DNA of 64,000 nt from Bagarius yarrelli (GCA_005784505.1 VCAZ01000182.1:600797-664796), one strand, 5' to 3'; shown: positions 46,521 to 58,100, numbered from the stretch's first letter. Numbers and translations: made by a program. The notes: generated from the sequence alone by a model not told the origin.

Positions 46521-47252
46521 GTCCCCGAGAAATGAAATGAAATAGAAGAAACCCCTAAAGGGTCAGCCGGATCAGACGAGCCACACACTCAGGGCTTCCA
46601 GCTCTCCGTCCCTCCTCCTCCTCCTCCTCCTCCTCCTTCTGCTTGAACTACAGCGCTATCTAACGTTAGCAGTGACATTTCCCTTCCTAAACACATGCAC
46701 TTGTGTTGTTGTTGTATTTATTTTTCTTGCAACTTTTCTGCGCTGAAACATTGATGCGTTATTTGCGTTGCATTGTTGCACGCGAGCAAAGTTACAGCCG
46801 GGTTTTTTTCCCATGCATTGTATTTTTGCACGGTAAAGGATCGTGCATGCTGTTCTGTCTGATGCCTCGCGCTCAGGATCGTTGCGGTGTGTGTGTGTGT
46901 GTGTGTGTTTCCTGATCATCGTTAAGCAGGATGTTTAAACATTTCGATCATTGATTAGCTGACGAATTGGGCGAAAACTGGCGCGCGCTGGCCGCTAGAG
47001 AGCGCGTGCAGCTGCCAGAGTCTTTATTAATGTGCAGCTCAAACTTCAGTCAGTGTTTTTGTTCAGTATCAGAGGAAATCCTGCACCTGGTGGCTGCATT
47101 CACTGCAAAAACATCGCTCGTTGTTTACGTCAAAATATGGATGCATTCTTCATGAACCTGGTTACACCTGAGTGACCTCTGCGCATGCGTTCCAGCAGGA
47201 GCCGAACACCTGACATGAAGGAAGAATCGACAGTAAATCATAGAGTTTTGAC

Positions 47253-47310
47253 TCTGTAAGGTGTCGGACTGCTGATTTGATATTCATGAGTGCGATTCCC
47301 AGCACTGAAG
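47253..47310 (+). repeat. SINE head fragment
   Basis: GTAAGGTGTCGGACTGCTGA...GTGCGATTCCCAGCACTG: the tRNA-like head of the main SINE. The body is missing and is replaced by the adjoining minisatellite. Confidence 0.6.
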
Positions 47311-47317
47311 TGTGTGC

Positions 47318-47912
47318 TGATTTATAAGCAGTAGGCACTGAATCGTATGCACTTAACCCTATGCCGTAGGCACTGAATCCTGCTCAGTATGTTCTGAATC
47401 ATATGCAGTCGGCACCGAATCCTATGCACTTAATCTTCTGCAGTAGGCACTGAATAGTATGCACTGAATCTTTTGCATTAGGCACTGATTTGTATTCATT
47501 GAATCTTTTGCATTAGGCACTGAATTATATGCAGTATCCACTGAATCGTATGCCCTGAATCTTATGCAGTAGACACTGAATCTTATGCAGTAGACACTGA
47601 ATAGTATGCACTGAAACTTTTGCATTAGGCACTGATTTGTTTTCATTGAATCATATGCAGTAGGCACTGAATTGTATGCACTGAATCGTATGCAGTGGGC
47701 ACTGAATCATATGCACTGAATCTTTTGCAGTATGCACTGAATCGTATGCAGTGGGCACTGAATCATATGCACTGAATCTTTTGCAAAAGGCACTGAATCG
47801 TATACAATAGGCACTGAATCATATGCACTGAATCATATACAATAGGCACTGAATCGTATACAATAGGCACTGAATCGTATACAATAGGCACTGAATCGTA
47901 TGCACTCTTCAC
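47318..47912. repeat. Minisatellite, GCACTGAATCRTATGCA family
   Basis: Imperfect repeats built from GGCACTGAATCGTATGCA and GCAGTAGGCACTGAATC, with period near 18-21 bp and mixed order. Related in sequence to the array at 49209-50090. Confidence 0.9.
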
Positions 47913-48403
47913 TGTACTTCCTGTACACAATGGCTACAAATCCGCAGTACATTTTTATGGAGAAAAGTTGCAGGTTATTTAATTCCTGCATGTAAACTGT
48001 GTACAGTTCAGTGGATGAGTGGGCTGTTGTTGTTATCGGTGTCTATAGTTACCATGTTGGGCTCTATTCTTATAGTAAGTTAACCAAACGATAATGATAT
48101 TTGTAGAACGCAGTGTAACGCAGGATATTGTCCCTGGTTTCTAACCAAGTGTTATTTATTCGCCGGTTCAAATTCACGTATTTAAGTGTTTTCACATTCC
48201 GTCCTCAATCCGGAAGTCGCTCATATTTGCGGCACTGAGTGTAAACAATGGCACTAAACTGAATGGATCCTAAAGGATAACTGACCAAACCGTAACGTAG
48301 GTGAAAATGCTCTATTAGCGACAGTATTTACGACAGTAACAGTAACAGACAATTGTTTCAGGAAAGAAAAGCTAGTGTACAGCTGCTAAATGGGATGAAA
48401 ACC

Positions 48404-48450
48404 AGAAGTGGTGGCCTGGTGGTTAAGGTGTTGGACTGCTAATTAGAAGG
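48404..48450 (+). repeat. SINE head fragment
   Basis: AGAAGTGGTGGCCTGGTGGT...GTGTTGGACTGCTAATTAGA, the tRNA-like head only. Confidence 0.75.
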
Positions 48451-49208
48451 AAGCCGCTATCAATATGTGGGGTATTAAAATCAGGCTTAAAAAAATCACC
48501 TGTGTGATCGTCTTTTACTTTCACTTTTAATCCACGAGCACACAAACTGTATATAGTCACGCCAGTTCCTTCTCCATCGTCCTGTCACTCCTTACTGTCC
48601 TCTCCTTACTGAGTAAAGTCTCATGCTGGAAGCTTAAACATGCCTCCTTTTCAATATTCTACTGTAAAAATAATGTATTTTTATTTATTTATAGTTATTT
48701 AAAGATGTAAATTAGGGAAAGTTTATAATAATAAGTTTTGTCCAGCTGTGAAATGTGACATACAGCGGAATTTGTTGTTGCTTTTTTTTTGCTAGATTCG
48801 GATTGTCCAGGTTGACCTGATGCTGAGAGGAACGTTAGAACTGACAGATTTCATTCTTCTTGTTCATTTATCCGCTTTGTCAATGTTAAACTACGGCACC
48901 TCTCCAACTGCGGGTTATGTTTGTTTAAGCTCCGCCCACTGACACCATCGGTTTTCAGTCAAGAAGGTTTTGGGACCGGTTTGGAGCTGTGACCTGGGCA
49001 GAAAAACGACTGACTGGGTTCCGTCTTTGGCTCCAGTGGAACCAGTGGAAACGCGGTGTGAGCGTAAAAAGAATGTTGTGTTATCAGGCGAAATTAGAGG
49101 CGGAGTCAGTGAGTCAAACACAACCTGTAAAACTTATTTAGCAGCTTTTATTTGAGAATCTGGACGACTGTACAGTAGGTGACGAGCAGTAAGCTAAAAT
49201 GAGCAGTC
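48451..49208. other. Intronic DNA, no gene seen
   Basis: Mixed sequence. Overlapping short frames on both strands at 48915-49155 have no domain. Confidence 0.6.
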
Positions 49209-50090
49209 TGTCCATGCACTGAATCAGATGCAGTGGCCAATGAATGAAATGCAGCGGAATGGAACAGAGTAGGTACTGAATCAAATAATACTGAACTAAA
49301 TGAAGAACATACTGAACGGTCTGACGTATTTACTGAATCATCTGCAGTTATTACTGAATCATCTGCAGTTATTACTGAATCGTCTGCTGTTATTAGTGAA
49401 TCGTCTGCAGTTATTACTGAATTGTCCGCAGCAGACACTGAATCGTCTGCATTTATTACTGAATCGTCTGCATTTATTACTGAATCGTCTGCATTTATTA
49501 CTGAATCGTCTGCATTTATTACTGAATCGTCTGCAGTTATTACTGAATCATCTGCAGTTATTACTGAATCGTCTGCAGTTATCAGAGAATCACACGCAGT
49601 GGACACTGAATCATGCTCAGTGGACACTGAATCATGCGCAGTGGACACTGAATCGTACGCAGTGGACACTGAATCATCTGCAGTTTCATTACTGAATCAA
49701 TCTGCAGTTTTTACTGAATCATCCGCTGTTATTACTAAATCGTCTGCCGTTATTACTGAATCGTCTGCTTTTATTACTAAATCGTCTGCAGTTATTACTG
49801 AATCGTCTGCAGTTATTAGTGAATCATCTGCAGTTATTACTGAATCGTCTGCAGTTATTACTGAATCGTCTGCAGTTATTACTGAATCGTCTGCAGTTAT
49901 TACTGAATCGTCTGCAGTTATTACTGAATCGTCTGCAGTAATTACTGAATCGTCTGCAGTTATCAGAGAATCATGTGCAGTGGACACTGAATCATGCGCA
50001 GTGGACACTGAATCATGCGCAGTGGACACTGAATCATCCGCTGTTATTACTGAATCATATGCAGTAGACACTGAATCGTCTGCAGTACAT
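49209..50090. repeat. 21-bp minisatellite (TCTGCAGTTATTACTGAATCG)
   Basis: About 40 units by length, highly regular, each with CTGCAG. A sub-block uses GTGGACACTGAATCATGCGCA units (49595-49675 and 49975-50035). Because the unit is 21 bp, the plus strand is open for 242 codons (49422-50150) as ESSAVIT repeats, and the minus strand is open for 173 and 140 codons. There is no promoter, splice signal or conserved flank to support translation. Confidence 0.95.
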
Positions 50091-50413
50091 ACTTTCACAG
50101 GATGCAGTTTTGGACACACATCTAGTTTTTACAAATCGTACCTACTTTAAGCTGCTGTGAAACTCTGACTTCCATGTTGTTCCTGAATGGTTGTTTTGTT
50201 TAACTTCCTGTCAGTCATTTAATAGACACTCTGGGGGTTACTGCAGTTCCCGAGGGCAGATTTTTATGAACAGTGGGCGAGTTGCTCTAGAATAAGAGGA
50301 AATCAGGAAGTGCTGGTTTAGGAAAGAAAGTGTTTATATTCACACCACTTTTACACTGCGTTAATTCTTTTTTATAAATAAAAACCTTCAGACTATTTTT
50401 CATGGTTGTGATC

Positions 50414-50597
50414 AGGGCCCGGCTCAGGACATTAGGAGGGCCCGGCTCAGGACATTAGGAGGGCCCGGCTCAGGACATTAGGAGGGCCCGGCTCAGGACA
50501 TTAGGAGGGCCCGGCTCAGGACATTAGGAAGGCCCGGCTCAGGACATTAGGAAGGCCCGGCTCAGGACATTAGGAAGGCCCGGCTCAGGACATTAGG
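50414..50597. repeat. Eight exact-length 23-bp tandem repeats (GGGCCCGGCTCAGGACATTA-type)
   Basis: 8 x 23 bp exactly (184 bp). Units 1-5 begin AGGGCCC and units 6-8 begin AAGGCCC; otherwise they are identical. Confidence 0.97.
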
Positions 50598-51008
50598 TGC
50601 TCAGGTCTTCATTTACACTTTAACACTTAAAGTCGTGCAGCAGTCAGTAATGTGGTGTACTGAGACCAGCTACATAAACGCAGACAGTGTAGTTTTATTT
50701 CATGCACTCTTGTGGGTCCCCTGGTGGACACTGGGACACTAAACAGCCACTTGGTTTGCTTATGACCCTGGGGTGGATATACAGTCTAACGTGCTTTCTA
50801 TACATGAGCGCGAGTGAGGTTGAAAACCTGACAGAAACAATCCTGCCGTCGCATTAACGTCTTATTGTTCTGTAATAGAAACAACAGCAGTGTTTGTTCC
50901 GCGCAAATGTGACATCACAGCTCCAAAGACGTGATTGACAAGCTGTCAGACATCATGTGACTGCCCCAACACACGAGCTCGAGACAACAGAGGAAAGTGG
51001 AGTGTCTG
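50598..51008. other. Intronic DNA, no gene seen
   Basis: Unique-looking sequence with no coding signal, ending at a (GT)n run with a G8 tract (51009-51042). Confidence 0.55.
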
Positions 51009-51117
51009 TCTGTGTGTGTGTGTGTGTGTGTGTGGGGGGGGGTCACTGATGTTTATAGTACAGAACTACACAAATTACCCAGGAAATACAACAAAAACAT
51101 TCATATCACACTTTTTA

Positions 51118-51268
51118 AAAGTTATTTTTGGGGCACTTTTTGCCTTTATTGATGGGGACAGAGGGAAGAAATGGGAAGATAGAAAGGTGGGGAACAAAAA
51201 AACGAGCCGGAATCGAACCCGGGTTCTGCAACAATTTGTGCATGTGGGTGCCGACGCCTCAACCCAAG
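51118..51268 (-). repeat. Second SINE family, longer copy
   Basis: Minus orientation: TTTTTGCCTTTATTGATGGG...GGGAAGATAGAAAGG body and GCCGGAATCGAACCCGGGTT, a strong tRNA-like B box on the minus strand. Partner of 45238-45375. Confidence 0.6.
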
Positions 51269-51304
51269 TATTAATTACTTTACAGTCTTCAGTCTTTATT
51301 TTAT

Positions 51305-51372
51305 TTATACAACTAAGCAATCGGAGTTAAGGGCCTTGCTCAGGGGGCCCATTAGTGGCAACTTGGTTGTAT
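51305..51372 (-). repeat. SINE middle fragment (main family)
   Basis: ATACAACTAAGCAATCGGAG, then GGGCCTTGCTCAGGGGGCCC. Only the middle block survives. Confidence 0.75.
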
Positions 51373-51512
51373 GAGTCTGTTGACAAATAAATCGGAAACA
51401 GTGATTTAGGGGTTAAATGTTTATAAATTGTTTACATCGATTTCTGTTGACTTCAATTAACAATTATTAGTTTTTTAAAAATGGCATCTGGGTTCCTTTA
51501 TATCTGAATTGT

Positions 51513-51557
<45 letters not shown>

Positions 51558-52974
51558 TGGGTGTGTGTACTTGTTTTTTGTATTTAAAATTTTACATTTA
51601 CATACGTAAACACACTCAGTAACACGTCACTCAATTAAATTGCCAAGTAGGCTGTGATTCTGGACTTTAACATTCTTTATTAATCCTGAATCAACATTTC
51701 AATCAACCAATCATAATCATCTGATGTCATCGGTGTGTGTCGACCAAACCGCCTCTATCTATATTTAAATCTAACTGTATTTGTAAACCAAAATGTAATA
51801 ATATAAATGTATTTATTTAATAAAAAACATGAAATAATCAAATGAAATATATAATTTATAACATTACATGCTGCTATAAACAATTACATACAACATGTGT
51901 GTGTGTGTGTGTGTAGTTTAGTTAATGTGTGAACATTTCCCTCACCTTCAGGACCAAAAATAGATGTGTGTGTGTGTGTGTGTTTGCAGTAAAATATATT
52001 TTGGTGTGTGCAGAAATAAAATTCATTGATTTTTTGTTAAATTGATGATTATAAATTCAGTCTTGTGATTATTAAATGTTTAAAGGTTGTAATTTAACGT
52101 AATAAAGTTAAAGCCTGTTTATAGTGTGAATGTTTCTCTATTGCGGTTCTACAGGTTCACCATTTCACACTCATTTTACACTCAATTGTTCATTAGTGAT
52201 TCTTTATGATTCACTGAATCAATTGATTAAAGTTTATTTTGGCTCATTAGAATCGATACAGTCTAAATTCACTAATGTTGTTTTCTGATTATCAGCAAAT
52301 CTGTTGATAAAGTTTATGGTCTAATTTTAATGTTGTGATTTAATGTGAATCCAGAAATCGTCACTTTCGTTAAATGTTCCAGAATTAATGAATTTTCAGT
52401 CTCAGCCAATCAGAGATTTTTCATGGTTTCATGGTGGTTATAATGAATTAATTAAAATGTTGATTCAGGAACAATAAAGGATGATAATCCAGGATCACAT
52501 CCCACTCGGCAAAATCACATCCACCCACCAGATTGTTTCGGTGGACGATGAGGTGTGAATATTTTTTAAGTGTGTTATATAAGAAAGATGTGATCAACAG
52601 ACGCACAAATATCCCCAGACGTGCGAGTGGAGATGATGTGAAACCCAAAGATTCTATGACTGCGTTCTTTGCTAGGTTCATTCATCTTCTGAGATTCTGT
52701 TCTTTTCCACTTGTTGGATGGAAACTGATTTATTCGCAAATGTTTGATGTTTATTTCAGATATTCGCATAAGTTTAATTTGCATATCCGGACGGAAAAAT
52801 GCAGATCGCTGCTATGAGCAGGCTTAATGTCGTTTTGTGTTATTGTAGTTATCACTGTATGCACGAGTACACAAACAGAGACACGTTTTCGCTAAACTAT
52901 TTGCTTGAGTTTAGTTTTAAAACTTAAAACCTGAAGCACTTTAAACAGCTTTAGTTAAACTTCATCTGGATTCA
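51373..52974. other. Intronic DNA with (GT)n runs; no gene seen
   Basis: GT microsatellites at about 51512-51568, 51895-51914 and 51966-51982. A 94-codon plus frame at 52533-52817 has no recognised domain, and the opposite strand is also open there. Confidence 0.6.
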
Positions 52975-53022
52975 CATTCACAGCATTTAACAGACGTTTT
53001 TATCCGCAGCGACTTACATTCA
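52975..53022 (-). repeat. SINE tail fragment
   Basis: CATTTAACAGACGTTTTTAT then CCGCAGCGACTTACATTCAT. Confidence 0.6.
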
Positions 53023-53390
53023 TCTCATCTCATGTCATATATTGCACTTTTTTCCTGTAATGTTTTGTACTTAAACCGATGATGTTGACTAGGGATGGAC
53101 ATTCCATTAAATTTCTTTAACCGGTAATCAGAAAAATTATGAAGGAAGCATGTTTTCTATCACAGTTAAAGCTTCATTCAGTCCTTTCAGGGTTTAAATG
53201 ACTGATTTACGGCATCTCTTTCAGCGAGAAAGTTGCATCGTTTTTCAGGTGTTTTGTTGCAACAAAATTGTGGGTTAAACTGCAAATTGCAGCAGCAGCA
53301 CAACGCAGGCTGCGTTAAACAGGTTAGCTCCGCTTTGGGAAATCGCCGAAATGCTTTGCACACTCTCGCTGCAAAGTTTGTTAAGAAATG

Positions 53391-53468
53391 GGGAAGTGGT
53401 GGCTGAGTGGTTAAGGGTTTTGGACTGATACCAGAAAGACTGGGGTTCAATTCCCAGCACCACCAAGT
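53391..53468 (+). repeat. SINE head fragment
   Basis: GGGGAAGTGGTGGCTGAGTG with B box GGTTCAATTCCCAGCACCAC. Cut off after CCAAGTG. Confidence 0.85.
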
Positions 53469-53966
53469 GTAAATCTCGAATGGCACTGCAAAGGGAAGGA
53501 AAACAAATCTTTACAATCATCTTAAAACCAAGAACAATTTATATCAGCACAGCCCGGCGGAGAAATCGCACGCAGGAGAATGCGCTTGAAAAAAAAAAAA
53601 GAATTGTATTGCATATTAAATATCGCATTATTTAGCATGCGATCGCATATCGTATTTTCTTCACTATCCTAAAACACACGTAACAACATTACATGCAATT
53701 TTTTGGAGAAGCTGCCATGAAATTAGGGAATCGGCATCGATCATGAAACTCATCCTGGATAAAGGCAGAGGAAAGGAATCCCAAACAAAGTGTCAGAAAA
53801 TAATCGTTTAAAAATTAACAAATTAATGTTTGATTTTTTTAGGTTTATTTAATGACATTTGTCATATTTTACCTTAAACATCTATTTTCTTCTGTTTAGA
53901 TAGAAGTGCGCATTGATTGTCACTCCATAAAGACGGCTCGATAAAGAGATTCCATGAAGTAGAGCG
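53469..53966. other. Intronic DNA, no gene seen
   Basis: AT-rich, including an A run at 53589-53600. Confidence 0.6.
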
Positions 53967-54158
53967 TGGAAAGTGGTGGCTCATGGTTAAGGTTTCGGAC
54001 TGCCAACCCGAAGATTGTGGGTTTGATTCCCAGCTCCACCAAGTTACCACTGCTGGGTCCCTGAGCAAGACCCCTAACCCCCAATTGGTCAGTTGTATAA
54101 AAGAGATAAATGTAAGTCGGTCTGGATAAGAACGTTTGCCAAACGCTGTAAATGTAGA
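53967..54158 (+). repeat. tRNA-derived SINE (main family), full length
   Basis: Head GGAAAGTGGTGGCTCATGGT, B box GGTTTGATTCC, middle GGGTCCCTGAGCAAGACCCC, tail AAGTCGGTCTGGATAAGAAC...CCAAACGCTGTAAATGTAGA. Confidence 0.92.
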
Positions 54159-54419
54159 TACTGCTTTTCCTCCAGGTCTGGTTCCGGTGCCGAAACCAGA
54201 GACAAACCGGTTTTCCATTGAAAAAGGTGCTGGGCCAGTGATCGTTTCCTGGCTCCAAATCAACACTAAATCCTTATTGTTTTTAAGAGGGAACCGGTGG
54301 CAGCCGTCATGCTCCGGCTCCAGCACCAGCACCAGCCCAGCACCGGCACTGGTGGAAAAGCAGTAAGAGAGTTTCAGTTTCCTGTAGTTTCATGTCAGAA
54401 CATCAGAACATCAACTGCT

Positions 54420-54720
54420 CTTGTGTAACATTCGATATGTTGGCAGTAACGCCATTGCTCCGTCCCTACCCAGGAAGGTTCGAGGGGCTGTTGCATCATC
54501 AAGGCGCGTTAGGGAACTCCTTGGAGTAAAGAGGTCATTTTAACAAATCAGCTTCCTCTCGAGTGCTCGACAGCACAGGGGACTCGTGTATAAACTCACA
54601 GTCGGAAGCTCTGGAGATTTATTTACTCACAGCTTTTCTCGAGGAGTAGAAGATCAGACCAGAGAAGGAGAGCGGAGGAGGAGGAGGGATACGAGGAGAG
54701 AATTCTGAAAAAAATGCATG
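54420..54720 (+). promoter_or_regulatory. Possible TATA-containing regulatory block or repeat
   Basis: GC-richer than its flanks. It has paired TCGAG motifs and GACTCGTGTATAAACTCACA (TATA-like, about 54584-54603) followed by a purine-rich leader-like stretch (GAGGAGTAGAAGATCAGACC). It could be an intronic promoter, an LTR remnant, or neither. Confidence 0.25.
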
Positions 54721-54839
54721 AAGAGTGACATGATGTCAAACTCATTGTACTGTATGTCTCACTAGTTCCGAGATTGCATCATAAGCAATTTAATGTATAT
54801 TCACCATTTTTTCTGTTTAATCATATTTGACATAAAATA

Positions 54840-54932
54840 TTCATATATTTAAATAATAATAATAATAATAAAGATAATAATAATATAGAAATATTATAAA
54901 TAAATTAATAAAATATTTATAGTAGTGTGATG

Positions 54933-54977
<45 letters not shown>

Positions 54978-55095
54978 ATATATATAGTAAAAACCATAAA
55001 TTAAAAAACCATCAGAATTTATACTAAAATACATACACACATAGATACAATAAAACAAATATTTTATATATATATTTATATATATATATGAGTAT
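54840..55095. repeat. AT-rich block with (TA)n
   Basis: AATAATAAT repeats (54855-54885), then TA dinucleotides (about 54937-54990, with a TGTGTG interruption) and again near 55070-55090. Confidence 0.9.
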
Positions 55096-55348
55096 GTATT
55101 AATGATGCAACGGATCACAAAACTGACGGTTCGGATCACATTAAGGTTTTTGAGTCACGGATCAGATTATTTTTCGGAAAATATTCACTCCTTAGTCATT
55201 AAAGTGTAAAACAACCTTAGACCTGCAAACGGACCTAAACATGATGATTTAAAAAAAAGAAAAAAAGATGGACGTCTAAGCAGATGAGTTTCTGTCACTG
55301 CATTTACGGTCTCTGGCGCCATCTGTGGTCAATTCCACTCTTGTGTAA

Positions 55349-56182
55349 ATCTCATAGAGGGGGTGTGTGTCTCTCTAGAATCTCATAGAGGGGGTGTGTC
55401 TAGAATCTCATAGAGGGGGTGTGTGAATCTGTGAATCTGTAGAATTCTCATAGAGGGGGTGTGTCTAGAATCTCATAGAGGGGGGTGTCTGTGTCTGTAG
55501 AATCTCATAGAGGGGGTGTGTCGTGTCTATATGATCTTATAAAGGGGGGGATGTTTTGTAGCCTCTCATAGAGGGGCGTGTCTGTAGCCTCTCATAGAGG
55601 GGCGTGTCTGTAGAGTCTCATAGAGGGGGCGTGTCTGTAGAGTCTCATAGAGGGGGCGTGTCTGTAGCGTCTCATAGAGGGGGCGTGTCTGTAGCGTCTC
55701 ATAGAGGGGGCGTGTCTGTAGCGTCTTATAGAGGGGGTGTGTCGTAGCGTCTCATAGATACTTTTACTTAAAAAAGAATTAAAGGGCAAATGCGAAAAAA
55801 GGGGGCAGCAGAAAGCTGTCCTCTATCCAACTGGCGCACACTCGCAAGAGAGCCCGAGCACAGCCAGGGGCGTGTCTGTAGCGTCTCATAGAGGGGGCGT
55901 GTCTGTAGCGTCTCATAGAGGGGTGTGTCTGTAGCGTCTCATAGAGGGGGCGTGTCTGTAGAATCTCATAAAGGGGGTGTGTGTAGAATCTCATAGAGGA
56001 GGCGTGTGTGTAGAATCTCATTGAGGGGGCATGTCTGTAGAATCTCATAGAGGAGGCGTGTGTGTAGAATCTCATTGAGGGGGCATGTCTAGAGTCTCAT
56101 AAAGGGGGCATGTCTATAGAATCTCATAGACGAGGCGTGTCTGTAGCACCTCAGGGAGGGGGCGTGTCTGTACCTCATGGTG
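55349..56182. repeat. 27-bp minisatellite (AGGGGGCGTGTCTGTAGCGT...)
   Basis: Unit: GTGTCTGTAGCGTCTCATAG plus AGGGGGC, 27 bp, with AATCTC/GTCTC variants. It is interrupted once, at about 55758-55866, by unrelated unique sequence listed next. The nine-residue HAPSMRRYR frames on the minus strand come from the unit length. Confidence 0.95.
55760..55866 (+). other. Displaced 107-bp copy of the 57719-57831 sequence inside the minisatellite
   Basis: Begins ACTTTTACTTAAAAAAGAAT and ends GAGCCCGAGCACAGCCA. It matches 57719-57831 except for three transitions (T, T, A here versus C, C, G there) and a six-base CCCGAG unit present once more in the downstream copy. Minisatellite units abut it directly on both sides. 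Confidence 0.95.
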
Positions 56183-56287
56183 CTACATACCTAATATTTG
56201 TTGTTTTATTGTATTGTATGTATGTTATTGTTTTGGCTGGTGTTATCACAGGTGTTACTATCATTATTTTTAATTATTGTTTAGAAC

Positions 56288-56408
56288 ATACTGCAAGCTA
56301 CCACTGTTGGGCCCCTGAGCAAGGCCCCTAACCCCCAATTGCTCAGTTGTATAAAGGAGATAAATGTAAGTCGCTCCAGATAAGAACATCTGCCAAATGC
56401 TGTGAATA
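56288..56408 (+). repeat. SINE, 5'-truncated (main family)
   Basis: Begins at AGCTACCACTGTTGGGCCCC. Retains the middle and a good tail (AAGTCGCTCCAGATAAGAAC, CTGCCAAATGCTGTGAATAT). Confidence 0.88.
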
Positions 56409-56470
56409 TAAACCTGATATAAAATTATGGGTATGGTATTGTGAAAATTATTGTGGTAGAGCAAGCATCA

Positions 56471-56473
<3 letters not shown>

Positions 56474-56511
<38 letters not shown>

Positions 56512-56694
56512 CTCGCTCTCCATCAGAACAGTCCTTTCCCAAATATTCTTCGTCCTCCTTTTCTTTTAAAGTAGGTCAATTCTTAGCGTTTTGATCTCAG
56601 AGATCTAATGAACACACGCGTGTTCCCCTCTGTGTCACGTGTAAAGTGTGCGAGAGGGCAAGGAGGCCAAGGTGAGGTCACACAGCCCTCTCTC

Positions 56695-56746
<52 letters not shown>

Positions 56747-57008
56747 CACGGTTAAATATAAAACCTTTCGCTCAAGGACCACGTGGAATCCCACCAGACC
56801 CAAAACTTGCCGGCTTTCACAACCTTTGTGTGTATTAATACCGGATAATTCATTCCCTTTGATCTCACAACGGGGTCAAAGTTCGTGAAGCTTCAGAAGC
56901 CAATTTAAAGTCTTGAACGTATAACATTTTATTAAGATATTTCTGAAAGCTCTGCACCAAGCCACAGAGGTTGAATAAGGTTACTACTTTTTTCTACCCC
57001 CCTTCCCT

Positions 57009-57041
<33 letters not shown>
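56474..57041. repeat. Three (CT)n runs
   Basis: CT runs at 56474-56507, 56699-56743 and 57014-57041, with unique spacers of ordinary composition. Confidence 0.93.
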
Positions 57042-57045
<4 letters not shown>

Positions 57046-57049
57046 GTTC

Positions 57050-57275
57050 TTTGTCTCAGTTGAAGGCCTCCATTTTGTGGAAAACCGCAGCCCGTATCAT
57101 TCTTACAGCCTGACCTTTGCCATCAGCTAAAATGTCTCCCTATGGGAAGAGTGCTACCACTTGCCGGCGCCCTGACCAGCTTCCAGAGCATCTGCATTTT
57201 GCAAATGGAGGAACCAGCAGAGCATTACAAAGATGCTGTATTACCGAACTGACGGCAGAGTGGAACAAGCGTTTG
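57050..57275. promoter_or_regulatory. Candidate conserved non-coding block (znf827 intron)
   Basis: High-complexity sequence (GAAGGCCTCCATTTTGTGGA, CTTTGCCATCAGCTAAAATG, GCATTTTGCAAATGGAGGAA, the last with an octamer-like ATTTGCAAAA on the other strand). It is squeezed between microsatellites (CT to the left; GTGTGAGTGAGT at 57277-57348). No coding frame. Confidence 0.4.
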
Positions 57276-57621
57276 TGTGTGAGTGAGTGAGTGTGTGTGT
57301 GAGTGTGTGAGTGTGTGAGTGAGTGAGTGAGTGAGTGAGTGAGTGAGTAGCTCTGGACCTTACTGTAATAGTGGGTCGCTGGTGCTCTTACACTCCTCTA
57401 TGATTATAATGACCTTGGCTCGGGTAGGGCTTGAAAACATTGGATTAAGAGGAGAGGAAAATGAGGGGAGGTTTCCATTTCACTCTTGGCAACCAATTTG
57501 TTGAGAAGATCTGCCAAGAAACCCCCTCCTCCTCCTCCTCCTCCTTCTCTTTCTTCTCCTTGTCCACCACCACTACCTTTTCTTTTCATCCCGCCATTTC
57601 TTCCACCAAACTCTCTCGCTT

Positions 57622-57664
<43 letters not shown>

Positions 57665-57689
57665 TGTCTATCTTTCAGTATCTCTCCTA

Positions 57690-58100
57690 GTTCAGCTCAA
57701 GCGAATAATGATCCACAGACTTTTACTTAAAAAAGAATTAAAGGGCAAATGCGAAAAAAGGGGGCAGCAGAAAGCTGTCCTCTACCCAACCGGCGCACAC
57801 TCGCAGGAGAGCCCGAGCCCGAGCACAGCCAACCAGAACATTTAGATTAATCTGGCACGCTCGGACCCCGCCTGGCTTTCATCACAGGTACAGTCTTAAA
57901 GGCTCCACTCTGACTCGTAATTAAAGAGAGGCGAGCCGAACGGCAGAGGAGAAAAAAATAACGGCTCGTCAGGTCGCATTAATACTGACTTCATGCAGCG
58001 TCTCGACAAAATGGGCAGCATTCGGTTCGCTTCAACAGGCTAATGAGCTTTGCCAAAGGAGGGGAGTGGACCAAATACCTTCAACAGACTTAGAAATAAA
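57690..58100. promoter_or_regulatory. Candidate conserved non-coding block (znf827 intron), source of the displaced copy
   Basis: Repeat-free block right of a (CT)n run (57625-57661). It contains the 57719-57831 segment and continues with GGCTCCACTCTGACTCGTAA, TTAAAGAGAGGCGAGCCGAA, CAGGCTAATGAGCTTTGCCA. The 119-codon frame through the CT run and into this block has no domain. Regulatory role inferred. Confidence 0.4.

Noticed and set aside
49422..50150. 242-codon open frame with ESSAVIT repeats as a mucin-like protein gene
   Set aside because: It is produced by a 21-bp tandem unit. The opposite strand is equally open, there is no signal peptide, promoter or splice context, and it lies inside the znf827 intron.
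52533..52817. 94-codon plus-strand frame
   Set aside because: No domain, and the minus strand is open over the same bases. Chance in AT-moderate DNA is sufficient.
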